Shown one piece after another: positions 4,850-13,775 of a stretch of DNA of 44,159 nt. The notes below the pieces were generated by a model. The model was not told where the DNA came from, ran no database searches, and saw only the letters and a program-made list of their open reading frames with translations. Every line of letters starts with the position of its first letter. Within the stretch, counting starts at the first letter, position 1. The position numbers and the translations under genes were made by a program. The stretch is from Myxococcales bacterium (GTDB lineage: Bacteria; Myxococcota_A; Polyangia; Haliangiales; Haliangiaceae): assembly GCA_028287135.1 (NCBI GenBank), contig JAQBQE010000021.1:1-44159 (forward strand), in the 5' to 3' direction.

Positions 4850-5773
4850 ATGGCCTCGTCCACCTCGCCGCACGTGCGCCGGTGGCCGCGGATCCTGGCG
4901 CGCGTCCTGGAGGGCGCGGTCATCGCACTCGCACTCGGTGCGCTCCTGCTGTGGTGCTCGGTTCCGAGTACGGCCCAGCTCGCGAAGCGCAACCCGACCT
5001 CGACCGCTTTCATCGACCTGCGTCGCGAGGAGGCCGCAGCGCACGGACGTCCGTTCGAGCTGACGTGGAGATGGCGCCCGATCAGTGAGATCTCGCGCTA
5101 CTTGCGTGCCGCGATCATCTACTCCGAAGACTACAACTTCTATCGCCATGACGGCGTCGACTGGGCCGCGATCGAGAAGGCCGTCGACGCCAACTGGTCG
5201 CGTGGCTCGCTCACGATCGGTGGCAGCACGATCACCCAGCAGCTCGCGAAGAACCTCTACCTGTCACCGTCGCGAAGCTTCGTTCGCAAGCTGCGCGAGA
5301 TGGTGATCTCGTTCGCGCTCGAGGATCACCTCTCCAAGCAGCGGATCCTCGAGCTCTACCTCAACGTCGTCGAATGGGGCGACGGCGTGTTCGGCGCCGA
5401 GGCCGCCGCCCAGCACTGGTACAAGCACTCCGCGCAGTCCCTCTCGCCTGCGGAAGCCGTCCGCCTCGCGATCGCGCTGCCCAATCCGTTCAAGCGCGCG
5501 CCGAACGTGCGCAGCCCCGAGCTCACGAAGAAGGCGGTGCGGTTGATCCGCCTCCTGCGCATGCAGGGCCTGATCGATGCCGAGCAAGAGCGTGAGGCTT
5601 ACCGGTCCGTCGGTGCTCGCAGCGCCAAGGCGCTTCCGGCGAAGGGCGAGCGTGGCCATCTCCTCCTCGGTCTCGACGAGCTCGATCCCGATGCGCCTGC
5701 GGACCCGGCGAAGGACGAGGAGCTCGATCCGCCGGCAGTGGACGACATGCCGGTGACGCAGCCGGAGCCGTGA
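4850..5773 (+). CDS. mtgA: Monofunctional peptidoglycan transglycosylase
   Basis: A GT51 glycosyltransferase of 307 aa that polymerises lipid II into glycan strands without a transpeptidase domain. One membrane segment spans about residues 18-38. The catalytic motif SEDYNFYRHDGVD is at 92-104, with the essential Glu at 93. The second motif GGSTITQQLAKNLYL begins near 124, followed by RKLREM, EDHLSK and LELYLN and the A-ALPNP motif near 210. A charged, proline-rich C-terminal tail of about 50 residues (after 255) is beyond the usual family length and looks disordered. An in-frame ATG at 4838 would add four residues. It converges with the alpha/beta hydrolase gene; nothing is seen in the 197-bp gap between them. 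Confidence 0.9.
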   Translation: MASSTSPHVRRWPRILARVLEGAVIALALGALLLWCSVPSTAQLAKRNPTSTAFIDLRREEAAAHGRPFELTWRWRPISEISRYLRAAIIYSEDYNFYRHDGVDWAAIEKAVDANWSRGSLTIGGSTITQQLAKNLYLSPSRSFVRKLREMVISFALEDHLSKQRILELYLNVVEWGDGVFGAEAAAQHWYKHSAQSLSPAEAVRLAIALPNPFKRAPNVRSPELTKKAVRLIRLLRMQGLIDAEQEREAYRSVGARSAKALPAKGERGHLLLGLDELDPDAPADPAKDEELDPPAVDDMPVTQPEP

Positions 5774-5970
5774 CAGCGTCAGGCGAGAGGCGCGGTCGCA
5801 CCGGGCTGACCAGCGTCGCTGGCGCGCAGCCGCATCGCGTAGCTCAGCGATCGCGCCCGCCGGCCACGAGGTGCGCCGCAACCAGCGGGGCCTTCCGGCC
5901 GCCGCAAGCGCGAGCGGCACGAGCACCGCGAGCACGCGTTGGTTGCCGCGATCTCGTGCGACCGCACCCG

Positions 5971-6771
5971 CTATCCGAGTGTCCGCAGAAAGCGGCCGAC
6001 CACCGAGGCGAACGCATCCGGCTGATCGATGAACGGCCAGTGCCCCGCGGGCTCGATGCCGATCCACGGTACGCGATGAGCATCGAGCAGCGCTCGACTG
6101 GCCTCGCAGATCCCACGCGGCACGCCCGCCACGAACAGCGTCGGCACCCCGAGCGCTGCGAGCCGACCAGCGAGCGTCTCGGTCGAGCTCAGGCGCACGA
6201 GGTCGATCGCGTGACGATGAAACGCCGCCGGATCCGCGAGCGTCAGCGCAGCGTGATAGCCGCGCAGCGGCGGCTCGGCCGCGGCACGCTCGCCGACGCG
6301 CGCCCGCATCGCCGCGAAGCCGCTCGCGATGAAGTCCTCGAGGCTGTACGCGGCCGCCTCCGCGGAGAATGTGCAGTCGCCGCGCGTCAGGTTGCCATCG
6401 ATGTTGATCACACCGCGGACCGGCATGCGCTCCGCGACCAGCGTCGCGAGCACGCCGCCGAGCGAGTGCCCGATCAGGATGGGTGGCGGGGCATTCGCTC
6501 GTGTCGCGTCCGCGAGCCAGGCGGCGAGCTGGTCCGCCGTCGCGTCGATCGAGTCGATGCCGGCCGCGGTGCTCGGCCCGGGCGCTGGCGATCGGCCGTA
6601 CCCCGGGAGATCGGGGAGCACGTGCGTGACCTCAGCGAGCTGCCGCGCGATCCGCTCGAAGCTCGCCGACTGCTCGCCGAGGCCGTGGATCCACACGAGC
6701 TCCGGTCCGCCGCCGAACCTGCGTACCGCCATCGCGTGCTCCACCGTCGAGCGTTCGTCGTGGCTACTCAT
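5971..6771 (-). CDS. Alpha/beta hydrolase
   Basis: A 266-aa alpha/beta hydrolase fold protein. The oxyanion HG is at 29-30, the nucleophile elbow GHSLGG at 101-106 (Ser103) and the catalytic His in AGHWPF at 244; the acid residue is not certain. No signal peptide, so it is cytoplasmic. Substrate unknown; the family includes esterases, lipases and C-C hydrolases. The gene starts 9 bp after dapL stops, so the two are probably co-transcribed, although no link to lysine synthesis is evident. Confidence 0.8.
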   Translation of the reverse strand: MSSHDERSTVEHAMAVRRFGGGPELVWIHGLGEQSASFERIARQLAEVTHVLPDLPGYGRSPAPGPSTAAGIDSIDATADQLAAWLADATRANAPPPILIGHSLGGVLATLVAERMPVRGVINIDGNLTRGDCTFSAEAAAYSLEDFIASGFAAMRARVGERAAAEPPLRGYHAALTLADPAAFHRHAIDLVRLSSTETLAGRLAALGVPTLFVAGVPRGICEASRALLDAHRVPWIGIEPAGHWPFIDQPDAFASVVGRFLRTLG

Positions 6772-6780
6772 CGCCCGCGC

Positions 6781-8013
6781 TCAGCCGAAGATGCGACGGA
6801 TCCGGCTGATCGCTTCGTCGATGTTCGCGCGCGAGTTGAAGCCGGAGAGCCGGAAGTAGCCCTCGCCACCGGGGCCGAACCCCGCGCCCGGCGTCCCGAC
6901 GACCTGCGCCTCGGCGAGCAGCCGATCGAAGAACTCCCACGACGACGCGCCACCATGCGTACGCAGCCAGATGTACGGCGCGTGCACGCCACCGAACACC
7001 GTGAAGCCGCACGCGGTCAACCCCTCGCGGAGCAACCGGGCATTCTCCATGTAGAACGCGATCTGCGCCGTGGTCTGGGCGAGCCCCTCCGGCGAGTACG
7101 CGGCTGCTGCGCCGCGCTGCACGACGTACGACGCGCCGTTGAACTTCGTGGTGTGGCGACGTGCCCACAGCGCGTTGAGCGAGACCCGGGCACCGTCGGC
7201 ACCGACGCCGGTCACCGTCTTCGGCACCACCATGAAAGCACAGCGCACGCCGGTGAAGCCCGCGCGCTTCGAGAAGCTGCGCAGCTCGAGTGCACACTCG
7301 CGTGCGCCCTCGATCTCGTAGATCGAACGAGGCAGCGATGGATCCGAGATGTACGACTCGTACGCAGCATCGAACAGGATGATCGAGTCGTTCTTGCGTG
7401 CCCACGCCACCCAGCGCTCGAGCTGCGCGCGGGTCGCCACGGTGCCGGTCGGGTTGTTCGGCGAGCACAGGTAGACGACGTCGACCGGCTCGGCCGGCGG
7501 CTCGGGCTGGAAGTTGTTGGCCTCGGTACCGACCAGGTACGTGAACCCGGGATAACGGCCGTCCGGTCCAGCGGCGGCGGTGCGCCCGGCCATCACGTTC
7601 GAGTCGACATAGACCGGGTAGACCGGATCCGTGACGGCGACCCGCGCGGCGAGCGCAAAGATCTCCTGCACGTTACCGCTGTCACACTTGCTGCCGTCGC
7701 TGACGAAGATCTCGTCCGCGGCGATCGAGACACCGCGCGAGGCATAGTCGTGCTCGCGGATCGCCTCGACGAGGAAGTCGTAGCCCTGCTCGGGGCCATA
7801 CCCGCGGAAGGTCTCGCGCTTGCCCATCTCGTCGACGGCAGCATGCATCGCCTCCACGATCGCGGGTGCGAGCGGCTCGGTGACGTCGCCGATGCCGAGC
7901 CGGATCACCTTCGCATCGGGATGCGCGGCGGAGTAGGCGCGAACGCGGCGCCCGATCTCGGGGAACAGGTAACTCGCCGGAAGCTTGGCGTAGTGTTCGT
8001 TGATACGCGCCAT
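6781..8013 (-). CDS. dapL: LL-diaminopimelate aminotransferase
   Basis: A fold-type I PLP aminotransferase of 410 aa, the usual DapL length. It converts tetrahydrodipicolinate directly to LL-diaminopimelate with glutamate, bypassing the succinylated intermediates, for lysine and peptidoglycan. Visible features are the N-terminal [23 protein letters not shown] near 42, DGSKCDSGN at 106-114, SPNNPTG at 184-190 and the PLP-binding lysine in [10 protein letters not shown] (Lys249). The frame is open far upstream, but homology starts at the ATG at 8013, preceded eight bases earlier by TACCTT. A DapL assignment separates it from ordinary aspartate aminotransferases because of the SKCD and GYGPEQGY segments. 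Confidence 0.9.
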   Translation of the reverse strand: MARINEHYAKLPASYLFPEIGRRVRAYSAAHPDAKVIRLGIGDVTEPLAPAIVEAMHAAVDEMGKRETFRGYGPEQGYDFLVEAIREHDYASRGVSIAADEIFVSDGSKCDSGNVQEIFALAARVAVTDPVYPVYVDSNVMAGRTAAAGPDGRYPGFTYLVGTEANNFQPEPPAEPVDVVYLCSPNNPTGTVATRAQLERWVAWARKNDSIILFDAAYESYISDPSLPRSIYEIEGARECALELRSFSKRAGFTGVRCAFMVVPKTVTGVGADGARVSLNALWARRHTTKFNGASYVVQRGAAAAYSPEGLAQTTAQIAFYMENARLLREGLTACGFTVFGGVHAPYIWLRTHGGASSWEFFDRLLAEAQVVGTPGAGFGPGGEGYFRLSGFNSRANIDEAISRIRRIFG

Positions 8014-8021
8014 GGGCGCGC

Positions 8022-8027
8022 AAGGTA
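8022..8027 (-). promoter_or_regulatory. -10-like hexamer of dapL
   Basis: TACCTT on the minus strand lies eight bases before the ATG at 8013, consistent with a very short or absent 5' leader. Confidence 0.35.
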
Positions 8028-8124
8028 GCGCAACCGCGGCGCGCTGGGGATGGTTGCCTCCCGCGAAGCGCGCGCCAGACGAGACACCGTGCAACCGGGA
8101 TCGGAGCTGCACGGACCAAGCAGC

Positions 8125-8508
8125 ATGCGTGTTGTTCCGATCCTGATCGCGCTCCTGATCACTGCGTGTGCGAAGGACGTCCACGTGCGCTACCCCGCCG
8201 CCCCCGACGATCCGACGGGGACTCTCGTGCTGCTGCTGTCGAAGCCGGCGAGCGGCGTCTCCGTGGCGATCAACGGGCTCCTGGTCGTGGAGGACGCCCA
8301 CACGCAGCGGGTCGTGATCTCGGGCGCTCCGGTAGGCACCGAGGAGGTCGTGATGACCGCGAACGGATCCGACAAGGCGATGCGGATCTGGGTCGGGACC
8401 GAGCACGCGACCACCGTGCCGCTCGGCGTTCCTGACTCCTCGGGCGGGTTCCTCAAGACGCTGTTCGGCACGGTGGTCTCGATCGTCGCCTATTCACTCC
8501 TGCGGTGA
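8125..8508 (+). CDS. Small lipoprotein of unknown function
   Basis: A 127-aa protein with a lipoprotein signal peptide: [15 protein letters not shown], with the lipidated Cys at 15. The mature part has a beta-rich stretch ([21 protein letters not shown]) like PEGA-type surface-layer domains, then a hydrophobic C-terminal helix near 105-126 that may anchor or pack against the membrane. The frame is open 25 codons further upstream, but only the ATG at 8125 puts the signal peptide at the N-terminus. It lies 41 bp before glnS on the same strand. Family not recognised beyond the PEGA-like resemblance. Confidence 0.65.
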   Translation: MRVVPILIALLITACAKDVHVRYPAAPDDPTGTLVLLLSKPASGVSVAINGLLVVEDAHTQRVVISGAPVGTEEVVMTANGSDKAMRIWVGTEHATTVPLGVPDSSGGFLKTLFGTVVSIVAYSLLR

Positions 8509-8534
8509 CGGCTGTCGCAGGGCCGGCTGTGAGG

Positions 8535-8540
8535 TAGAGT
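8535..8540 (+). promoter_or_regulatory. -10-like hexamer of glnS
   Basis: TAGAGT lies nine bases before the glnS ATG, within the gap after the lipoprotein gene. Confidence 0.3.
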
Positions 8541-8549
8541 GCGCGACGA

Positions 8550-10838
8550 ATGGCCGTCGAGAGAAACGACTTCATCCGCGACATCATCGACGACGATCTC
8601 GCCGCCGGCAGGCACACGACCGTCGCCACCCGATTTCCTCCCGAGCCGAACGGGTACCTCCACATCGGCCACGCGAAGGCGATCTGCGTCGACTTCGGGG
8701 TCGCCCGTGACTATCAGGGCACCTGCAACCTCCGCTACGACGACACCAACCCGGTCAAGGAAGACGTCGAGTACGTGAAGTCGATCGAGGCGGACGTGCG
8801 CTGGCTCGGCTTCGAACCGAGCGCCGTCCTGTTCTCGGCGGACTACTTTCCGAAGATGTACGAGCTCGCCGAGCGGCTCGTCACCGAGGGCAAGGCCTAC
8901 GTCTGCGACCTGACCGACGAGCAGATCAAGGAGTACCGCGGAACCCTCAGCGAGCCGGGCCGCCCGAGCCCGTTCCGTGACCGGTCGGTCGAGGAGAACC
9001 TCGATCTCCTGCGCCGCATGCAGGCGGGTGAGTTCCCCGACGGCGCCCGTGTGCTGCGCGCGAAGATCGACATGGCGTCCGCGAACATGAAGATGCGCGA
9101 TCCGCTGCTCTACCGGATCCGCCACGCGCACCATCACCGCAGCGGGGATCGCTGGAAGATCTACCCGATGTACGACTACGCCCATCCGCTCGAGGATGGC
9201 ATCGAGGGGATCACGCACTCGATCTGCACGCTCGAGTTCGAGAACAACCGCGAGCTCTACGACTGGGTCCTCGACAACACGGGGCCGTGGGCAACGCGCC
9301 CGCATCAGTACGAGATGGCGCGCCTCGTCCTCGATTACACGGTGATGAGCAAGCGCAAGCTGCTGACGCTCGTCCAGCAGAAGCTCGTCAACGGCTGGGA
9401 CGATCCGCGGATGCCAACGATCGCAGCGATGCGCCGGCGCGGCTACAGCGCCGCGGCGATCCGAGCGTTCTGCGACATGATCGGCATCGCCAAGGCGAAC
9501 TCGTCGGTCGACATCGGCAAGCTCGAGTACTGCATCCGCGACGACCTCAACCACACCGCGCCCCGCGTGCTCGGCGTGCTGCGCCCGATCGAGGTCGAGC
9601 TCGTCGGCTGGACGGGCGAGACCGAGATGCTCGAGGCACCGTTGTTCCCGCCCGACGTCGGCAAGCCCGGCTCGCGCCAGGTGCCGTTCAGCGGTCGCGT
9701 GCTGATCGATCGCGACGACTGGCGCGATGATCCGCCGAAGGACTATCAGCGCCTCGCGCCCGGTCGCACGGTGCGCCTGCGCTACGGCTACTGCATCAGC
9801 GGCGCCGAGGTGGTCGAGCGCGATCCCGCCGGCAACGTGACCAGGCTCCGCGCGAAGGTCGACCTCGACACCACGGGCGGCAAGAACCCCGCCGACGGTC
9901 GCAAGGTCTCCGGCGTGATCCACTGGGTCGATGCGGCGAGCTCGTTGCCCGTGGAGGTCCGGCTCTACGACCGGCTGTTCAAGGTTCCCTCGCCCGAGGA
10001 GGGTGGCGGTGACTTCCTCGAACACCTCGATCCGAGCTCGCTCGAGATCGTAACGGGCGCACGCGTCGAGGCGAGCCTGGCGACCGCCGAGATCGGATCG
10101 CGCTGGCAGCTCGAGCGCGTCGGCTACTTCATCGTCGACCAGGACACGAAGCCCGGCGCGATCGTGATGAACCGGATCATCACGCTGCGCGACCAGCGCA
10201 CGGTGGCGACCACGGCGAAGACGCCGGCCGCGCCCGAGACCGAGCGCAAGATCAACGCGAAGGCGCAGACCCGCCCCAAGGGGAAGTCCCCGGCGGAATA
10301 TCGCGCCGAAGCACGTGCGCGCGATCCCGAGCTCGCGACCGCTCACACCCGGCTGTCCGCGTTGCCCGGGATCACCGCGGACCATGCCGATCTGCTCGCC
10401 GGCGATCGGGACACCGCGGCGCTGTTCGTCGCGGTCGCCGAGACCGTCGCGCCCGAGCTCGCGGCCAAGTGGATCATCAACGAGCTGCCGCGTGCGCTCG
10501 GCGACACCCCGATCGGGACCGTCGCCGCCGATCAGCTCGCCCAGCTCCTCCGGGCCGTCGCCGATGGCAGCCTCAATCCGAGCGCCGCCAAGGGCGTCCT
10601 CGCGGAGCTCGTACGTACTGGTAAACCGTTCAGCGAGCTGCGCGCTGCGCAGACCGCCCCGGCCCTCGATCTGGTGCCTGCGATCGATGCCGTGATCGCC
10701 GCAAACCCCGAGAAAGCCGCGCAATACAAGGCAGGCAAGACCGGGCTGCTCGGGTTCTTTGTCGGTCAGGTCATGAAGTCGGCACCGGGAGCCGACGCCG
10801 CCGCGGTCAACCGCGCGGTCCGCGACCGGCTGGGCTGA
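8550..10838 (+). CDS. glnS: Glutaminyl-tRNA synthetase with C-terminal Yqey-like domain
   Basis: A class I aminoacyl-tRNA synthetase of 762 aa that charges tRNA-Gln. The ATP-binding HIGH motif is in PEPNGYLHIGHAKA at 31-44 and the KMSKS counterpart is VMSKRK at 265-270. The catalytic core and two beta-barrel anticodon-binding domains end near 560. A Lys/Ala/Pro-rich linker follows, then about 160 residues resembling the Yqey/GatB C-terminal tRNA-binding module, including the family-like LNPSAAKGVLAEL and GLLGFFVGQVMK. Typical bacterial GlnRS is about 550 aa. The Yqey tail is known from Deinococcus GlnRS, where it aids tRNA binding. Confidence 0.93.
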   Translation: MAVERNDFIRDIIDDDLAAGRHTTVATRFPPEPNGYLHIGHAKAICVDFGVARDYQGTCNLRYDDTNPVKEDVEYVKSIEADVRWLGFEPSAVLFSADYFPKMYELAERLVTEGKAYVCDLTDEQIKEYRGTLSEPGRPSPFRDRSVEENLDLLRRMQAGEFPDGARVLRAKIDMASANMKMRDPLLYRIRHAHHHRSGDRWKIYPMYDYAHPLEDGIEGITHSICTLEFENNRELYDWVLDNTGPWATRPHQYEMARLVLDYTVMSKRKLLTLVQQKLVNGWDDPRMPTIAAMRRRGYSAAAIRAFCDMIGIAKANSSVDIGKLEYCIRDDLNHTAPRVLGVLRPIEVELVGWTGETEMLEAPLFPPDVGKPGSRQVPFSGRVLIDRDDWRDDPPKDYQRLAPGRTVRLRYGYCISGAEVVERDPAGNVTRLRAKVDLDTTGGKNPADGRKVSGVIHWVDAASSLPVEVRLYDRLFKVPSPEEGGGDFLEHLDPSSLEIVTGARVEASLATAEIGSRWQLERVGYFIVDQDTKPGAIVMNRIITLRDQRTVATTAKTPAAPETERKINAKAQTRPKGKSPAEYRAEARARDPELATAHTRLSALPGITADHADLLAGDRDTAALFVAVAETVAPELAAKWIINELPRALGDTPIGTVAADQLAQLLRAVADGSLNPSAAKGVLAELVRTGKPFSELRAAQTAPALDLVPAIDAVIAANPEKAAQYKAGKTGLLGFFVGQVMKSAPGADAAAVNRAVRDRLG

Positions 10839-10916
10839 CCGACCTGGGGCGCCCTTCCCCACCCGGGGCGTGCCCTCCCAGTTGTGGTGGCGGCAGCTTG
10901 GCGTCACTATGATCGC

Positions 10917-11687
10917 ATGCGCTCGGTCCTTGTCGCTCTGCTGGTGTGCGCCTCGGCGTGCGGTGCAGAGCTCGACAATCCGGGTCTCGGCGGCAATGGC
11001 GGCATCGACGCCGGTGGCGGCGGCACGACCGACAGCGGCGGTGGCGGAACGATCGATGCGGCCATCGATGCTCCGACGGTCGCAGCGTGCTCGAACGGAC
11101 GCATCGTCTATCTCAACTTCGGCGGCGTGGCGCTGACGCAGGGCGTGAGCGATGCGACGCTCAATCGCGCGAGCTGGTTGCAGCTGCCGTCGAGCAGCGC
11201 ACCTCCGTACCGCCAGGGTGTCGCCACACGCGCGGCCGACATCCAGGCGATCACCGATGGCGTCCGTGCTCGGCTCTCGAGCTTTCCGGTCGAGGTCGTC
11301 ACCACGCGCCCCGCTGCCGGTCAGTACGTGATGATCGTGTTCGGCGGAACCGCAAATCAGGTCGCGTCGCGATTCGGCGGCGCCGTCAACCAGCTCGACT
11401 GCGGCGACCTCCAGCGCAACGACGTCGCGTGGATCGCCGACAACGTCACACCGACCACGCGGGTCGTGAACTTTGCGATCGGCGCCATCGGCTTCGGCCT
11501 CGGGCTCACGGCGACGCAGAACCCCACCGATTGCATGTGCGGGTGGGACAACACGTGCACGCCGAACAACGCCGTCGACTGCGTACTCAACGACAACATC
11601 GCGCGTGATCCCGCCGCCAATCAGCGGTGCGCGGGACTGACGATGCAGAACGAGACGCAGGCGTTCTCCCAGGCCTTCTGCCAGTAA
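10917..11687 (+). CDS. Lipoprotein resembling an inactivated metalloprotease
   Basis: A 256-aa lipoprotein (signal MRSVLVALLVCASAC, Cys15) with a Gly/Asp/Thr-rich linker at about 20-50. The mature domain starts with IVYLNFGG and continues with a layout I associate with secreted myxobacterial zinc metalloproteases: a YLNFGG strand, an RP-G-Y-M-V-GG strand and a DCG segment, then the helix that would carry HExxH. Here that helix reads AIGAIGFGLGL, without either histidine or the glutamate, before NPTDCMCGW. So the fold may be kept while catalysis is lost. It starts with the second Met (10917), which puts the signal peptide at the N-terminus. The family assignment is inference; six or more Cys in the C-terminal half suggest disulfides. 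Confidence 0.6.
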   Translation: MRSVLVALLVCASACGAELDNPGLGGNGGIDAGGGGTTDSGGGGTIDAAIDAPTVAACSNGRIVYLNFGGVALTQGVSDATLNRASWLQLPSSSAPPYRQGVATRAADIQAITDGVRARLSSFPVEVVTTRPAAGQYVMIVFGGTANQVASRFGGAVNQLDCGDLQRNDVAWIADNVTPTTRVVNFAIGAIGFGLGLTATQNPTDCMCGWDNTCTPNNAVDCVLNDNIARDPAANQRCAGLTMQNETQAFSQAFCQ

Positions 11688-11709
11688 GGCGGGGTCACAC
11701 GTGTAGGCT

Positions 11710-11781
11710 CGATCCTTCGACGAGGGATCGGTTTGACACGTGGTGATGCGCCCGGGATGATCCCGGCGGTCGGCGCGACCG
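11710..11781. terminator. Hairpins between convergent genes
   Basis: Three perfect inverted repeats fill the gap between the lipoprotein and the minus-strand monooxygenase-fold gene: CGATCC/GGATCG (11710-11730), CCGGGA/TCCCGG with a 3-nt loop (11752-11766) and CGGTCG/CGACCG with a 3-nt loop (11767-11781). Position between converging genes suggests bidirectional termination, although no strong T-run follows. Confidence 0.45.
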
Positions 11782-11793
11782 GCCGGTTGTGAG

Positions 11794-12123
11794 CTAGCTC
11801 TGCGTCGTCGCGCGCTCGACGCGCGTGTCGAGCGCACAGTGGTGATGCTGGACCAGTGGATCGAACGACAGCAGGAGTGCTCGCGCCTCGGGCTCGATTA
11901 CCGCGCGGTCAGGGTCCGGCGAGAACGCACTGATCGATTCGTACGAGTCCCACATCGTCAAGACGGTGATCTCGACGAGCACCTCGTCGGCGCGGGTCAG
12001 CACGAGGGCACCCTTGTGGCCCGCGAGCTTGCTCATCTCGGGACGCAGTGTGCGGTGAAAGAAGGCGACGTAGGACCGGGCGTTCTGCGCGGTGGCGCGC
12101 GCTCTCCAGGTCCGGACGATCAC
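11794..12123 (-). CDS. Small antibiotic-biosynthesis-monooxygenase-fold protein
   Basis: A 109-aa protein with the ferredoxin-like ABM dimer pattern: MIVRTWRARAT at the start, then SYVAFFHRTLRPEMSKL, GHKGALVLTR, VEITVLTMWDSYESI and a final strand. Such proteins range from haem-degrading or quinone monooxygenases to non-catalytic forms; I cannot name a substrate. The GTG start overlaps the ttcA stop codon (GTGA), so the two are translationally coupled. The frame remains open upstream inside ttcA, but the domain begins at this GTG. Confidence 0.7.
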   Translation of the reverse strand: MIVRTWRARATAQNARSYVAFFHRTLRPEMSKLAGHKGALVLTRADEVLVEITVLTMWDSYESISAFSPDPDRAVIEPEARALLLSFDPLVQHHHCALDTRVERATTQS

Positions 12124-12995
12124 GACTCGAGTACCGGCAGCCGCACCTTGCCGCCGGCCAGCACCGGCAGCGCGGCCGCATGTGCGCGGCGCGGCGTCGT
12201 GAGCGTCGTCGGTCGCACGTCGGGTGCACGCTCGGCCCACGCTCGCGCGACGTCACGGTCGAGCAGATGCGTCGGCCGCACGTTGCGCAGCGCATTGGCC
12301 ATGATCGCGCGGAGGTGCGGATGATCCTGCTCGAGCTGGGACAGCAGCGCGGTCATCGCATCGCGCTTGAGCCCGTCCTGCGAGCCGCACAGGTTGCACG
12401 GGATGATCGGAAACTTGAGATGCGACGCGAACGTCGCGATGTCGACCTCGGCACACTCGATCAGGGGGCGGATGACGTCGAACCGACCGTCGTCGGTCCG
12501 ATAGGTCGCCGGCATCGCCTGCAGCTTGCCGCTGTAGAACAGGTTCAGCAGGAACGTCTCGAGCGTGTCATCGCGGTGGTGGCCGAGCGCGATCTTGTTG
12601 CAACCGAGCCGCTCGGCGGCCGTGTACAGGATCCCGCGGCGCAGCCGCGAGCACAGCGAGCAATAGGTCGCGGTCTCGGGCAGGTGCGAGGTGACGACCG
12701 AGTAGGTGTCCTCGCGCAGGATCTCGAACCGCTGGCCGGAGGCCTCGAGGTACGCGCGCAGACCGGCCCCGTCGTAGCCGGGCTGGGCCTGGTCGAGGTG
12801 GACCGCGATCAGCTCTACCTCGAACGGCAGCCGGGGGACGAGGCGCGTCAGCAGGTGGAACAGCGTGTAGCTGTCCTTGCCACCCGACATCGCGACCATG
12901 ATCCGATCACCTGGCGCGAGCAGCTGGTAGCGCTCGCAGGTGTCCTTCACGTCGCGATAGAGTCGGGTCTCGAGCCGACGAACGACATCGCTCAT
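12120..12995 (-). CDS. ttcA: tRNA 2-thiocytidine(32) synthetase
   Basis: A 291-aa PP-loop ATPase that thiolates cytidine 32 of certain tRNAs using a [4Fe-4S] cluster. The PP-loop SGGKDS is at 37-42. Cluster-ligand cysteines occur as CSLC (112, 115) and CNLC (200, 203). GHHRDD at 138-143 is also family-typical. An in-frame ATG at 13031 would add 12 residues without homology and nearly reach the divergent exporter gene; I prefer 12995, with AGGA about 10-12 nt upstream. The gene is coupled to a downstream ABM-fold gene by a 4-nt overlap, which is not a standard partner. Confidence 0.9.
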   Translation of the reverse strand: MSDVVRRLETRLYRDVKDTCERYQLLAPGDRIMVAMSGGKDSYTLFHLLTRLVPRLPFEVELIAVHLDQAQPGYDGAGLRAYLEASGQRFEILREDTYSVVTSHLPETATYCSLCSRLRRGILYTAAERLGCNKIALGHHRDDTLETFLLNLFYSGKLQAMPATYRTDDGRFDVIRPLIECAEVDIATFASHLKFPIIPCNLCGSQDGLKRDAMTALLSQLEQDHPHLRAIMANALRNVRPTHLLDRDVARAWAERAPDVRPTTLTTPRRAHAAALPVLAGGKVRLPVLES

Positions 12996-13037
12996 GGTCC
13001 TGTTCCTACTCGATATCCCCTGCCCCGTCATCGATAA

Positions 13038-13775
13038 ATGACCGTGACTCTCGTCGCCCTCGCTGCGATCGCCCTCGTCGCGTTCGCCACGGAGGGTGCC
13101 ATCGGCTTCGGGGGAACCGTGATCGCCGCCAGCATCGGCGCGCAGGTCCTACCGATCGAGGCCCTGCTGCCTGCGTTCGTGCCCTTGAATCTCGCACTGT
13201 CGAGCTGGCTGGTGACCCGGGGCGCCCCCTCGGTGGCCTGGCGGATGCTGGCGGTCGAGATCGCGCTGCCGGTCGGGGTCGGAGCCGCGGGAGGCCTCGT
13301 CCTGTTCCACCTGCCTGCCAAGACCCTCCTCGCCCTCGCGTTCGGTGTGTTCGTCGCCGGGCTTGCCGTCCTCCAGCTCGTGCGCCCGGCGGATCGCCCG
13401 CTCGCCCGGCCGTGGCAGATCGCACTGCTCGTGCTCGGCGGAGTTGCGCACGGCCTGTTCGGGACCGGTGGCCCGATGATCGTCTATGTCGTTCGGCGCA
13501 AGCTGCCCGACAAGCTCGCGTTCCGGTCCACGCTCGCCGTGCTCTGGCTCGTGCTCAACACGGCGCTGCTGCTCAACTTCCTCTCGCTCGATCTCTACCA
13601 GCGACACACGCTCGATCTCGGCATCGTGCTCGCGATCGTGATCGTGCCGGCGCTGTGGATCGGTGAGCGCGTGCACCATGCCCTCGAGCCTGCACGGTTC
13701 GAGCGCGTGGTGTGGCTGATGCTGCTCGTCGCGGGCCTCGCACTCGTGGTCCGCAACGCGATCGCGCTGCTCTAG
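13038..13775 (+). CDS. TauE/SafE-family sulfite/organosulfonate exporter-like membrane protein
   Basis: A 245-aa polytopic membrane protein with about seven to eight hydrophobic segments. It has the repeated-half layout of TauE/SafE (DUF81) proteins, including GAIGFGGTVIAA at about 20-31 and the second-half counterpart GLFGTGGPMIVY near 148-159. Family members export sulfite, sulfoacetate or similar anions, but substrates are mostly unproven. Divergent from ttcA with 42 bp between starts. Converges with and overlaps by 4 bp the helicase gene. Confidence 0.8.
   Translation: MTVTLVALAAIALVAFATEGAIGFGGTVIAASIGAQVLPIEALLPAFVPLNLALSSWLVTRGAPSVAWRMLAVEIALPVGVGAAGGLVLFHLPAKTLLALAFGVFVAGLAVLQLVRPADRPLARPWQIALLVLGGVAHGLFGTGGPMIVYVVRRKLPDKLAFRSTLAVLWLVLNTALLLNFLSLDLYQRHTLDLGIVLAIVIVPALWIGERVHHALEPARFERVVWLMLLVAGLALVVRNAIALL

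Noticed and set aside
5770..8028. 752-codon plus-strand open frame opposite dapL and the hydrolase
   Set aside because: Shadow frame, Arg/Ala-rich with no motifs; both minus-strand genes show complete catalytic signatures.
10908..10913. Leaderless promoter TATGAT for the lipoprotein at 10917
   Set aside because: Only three bases separate it from the ATG, so a normal start site would fall inside the codon; it is left out of the leaderless set.
8490..11837. Very long minus-strand open frame (1115 codons) opposite glnS
   Set aside because: It is an antisense shadow of glnS and the adjacent lipoprotein; composition is non-protein-like, and glnS is unmistakable on the other strand.
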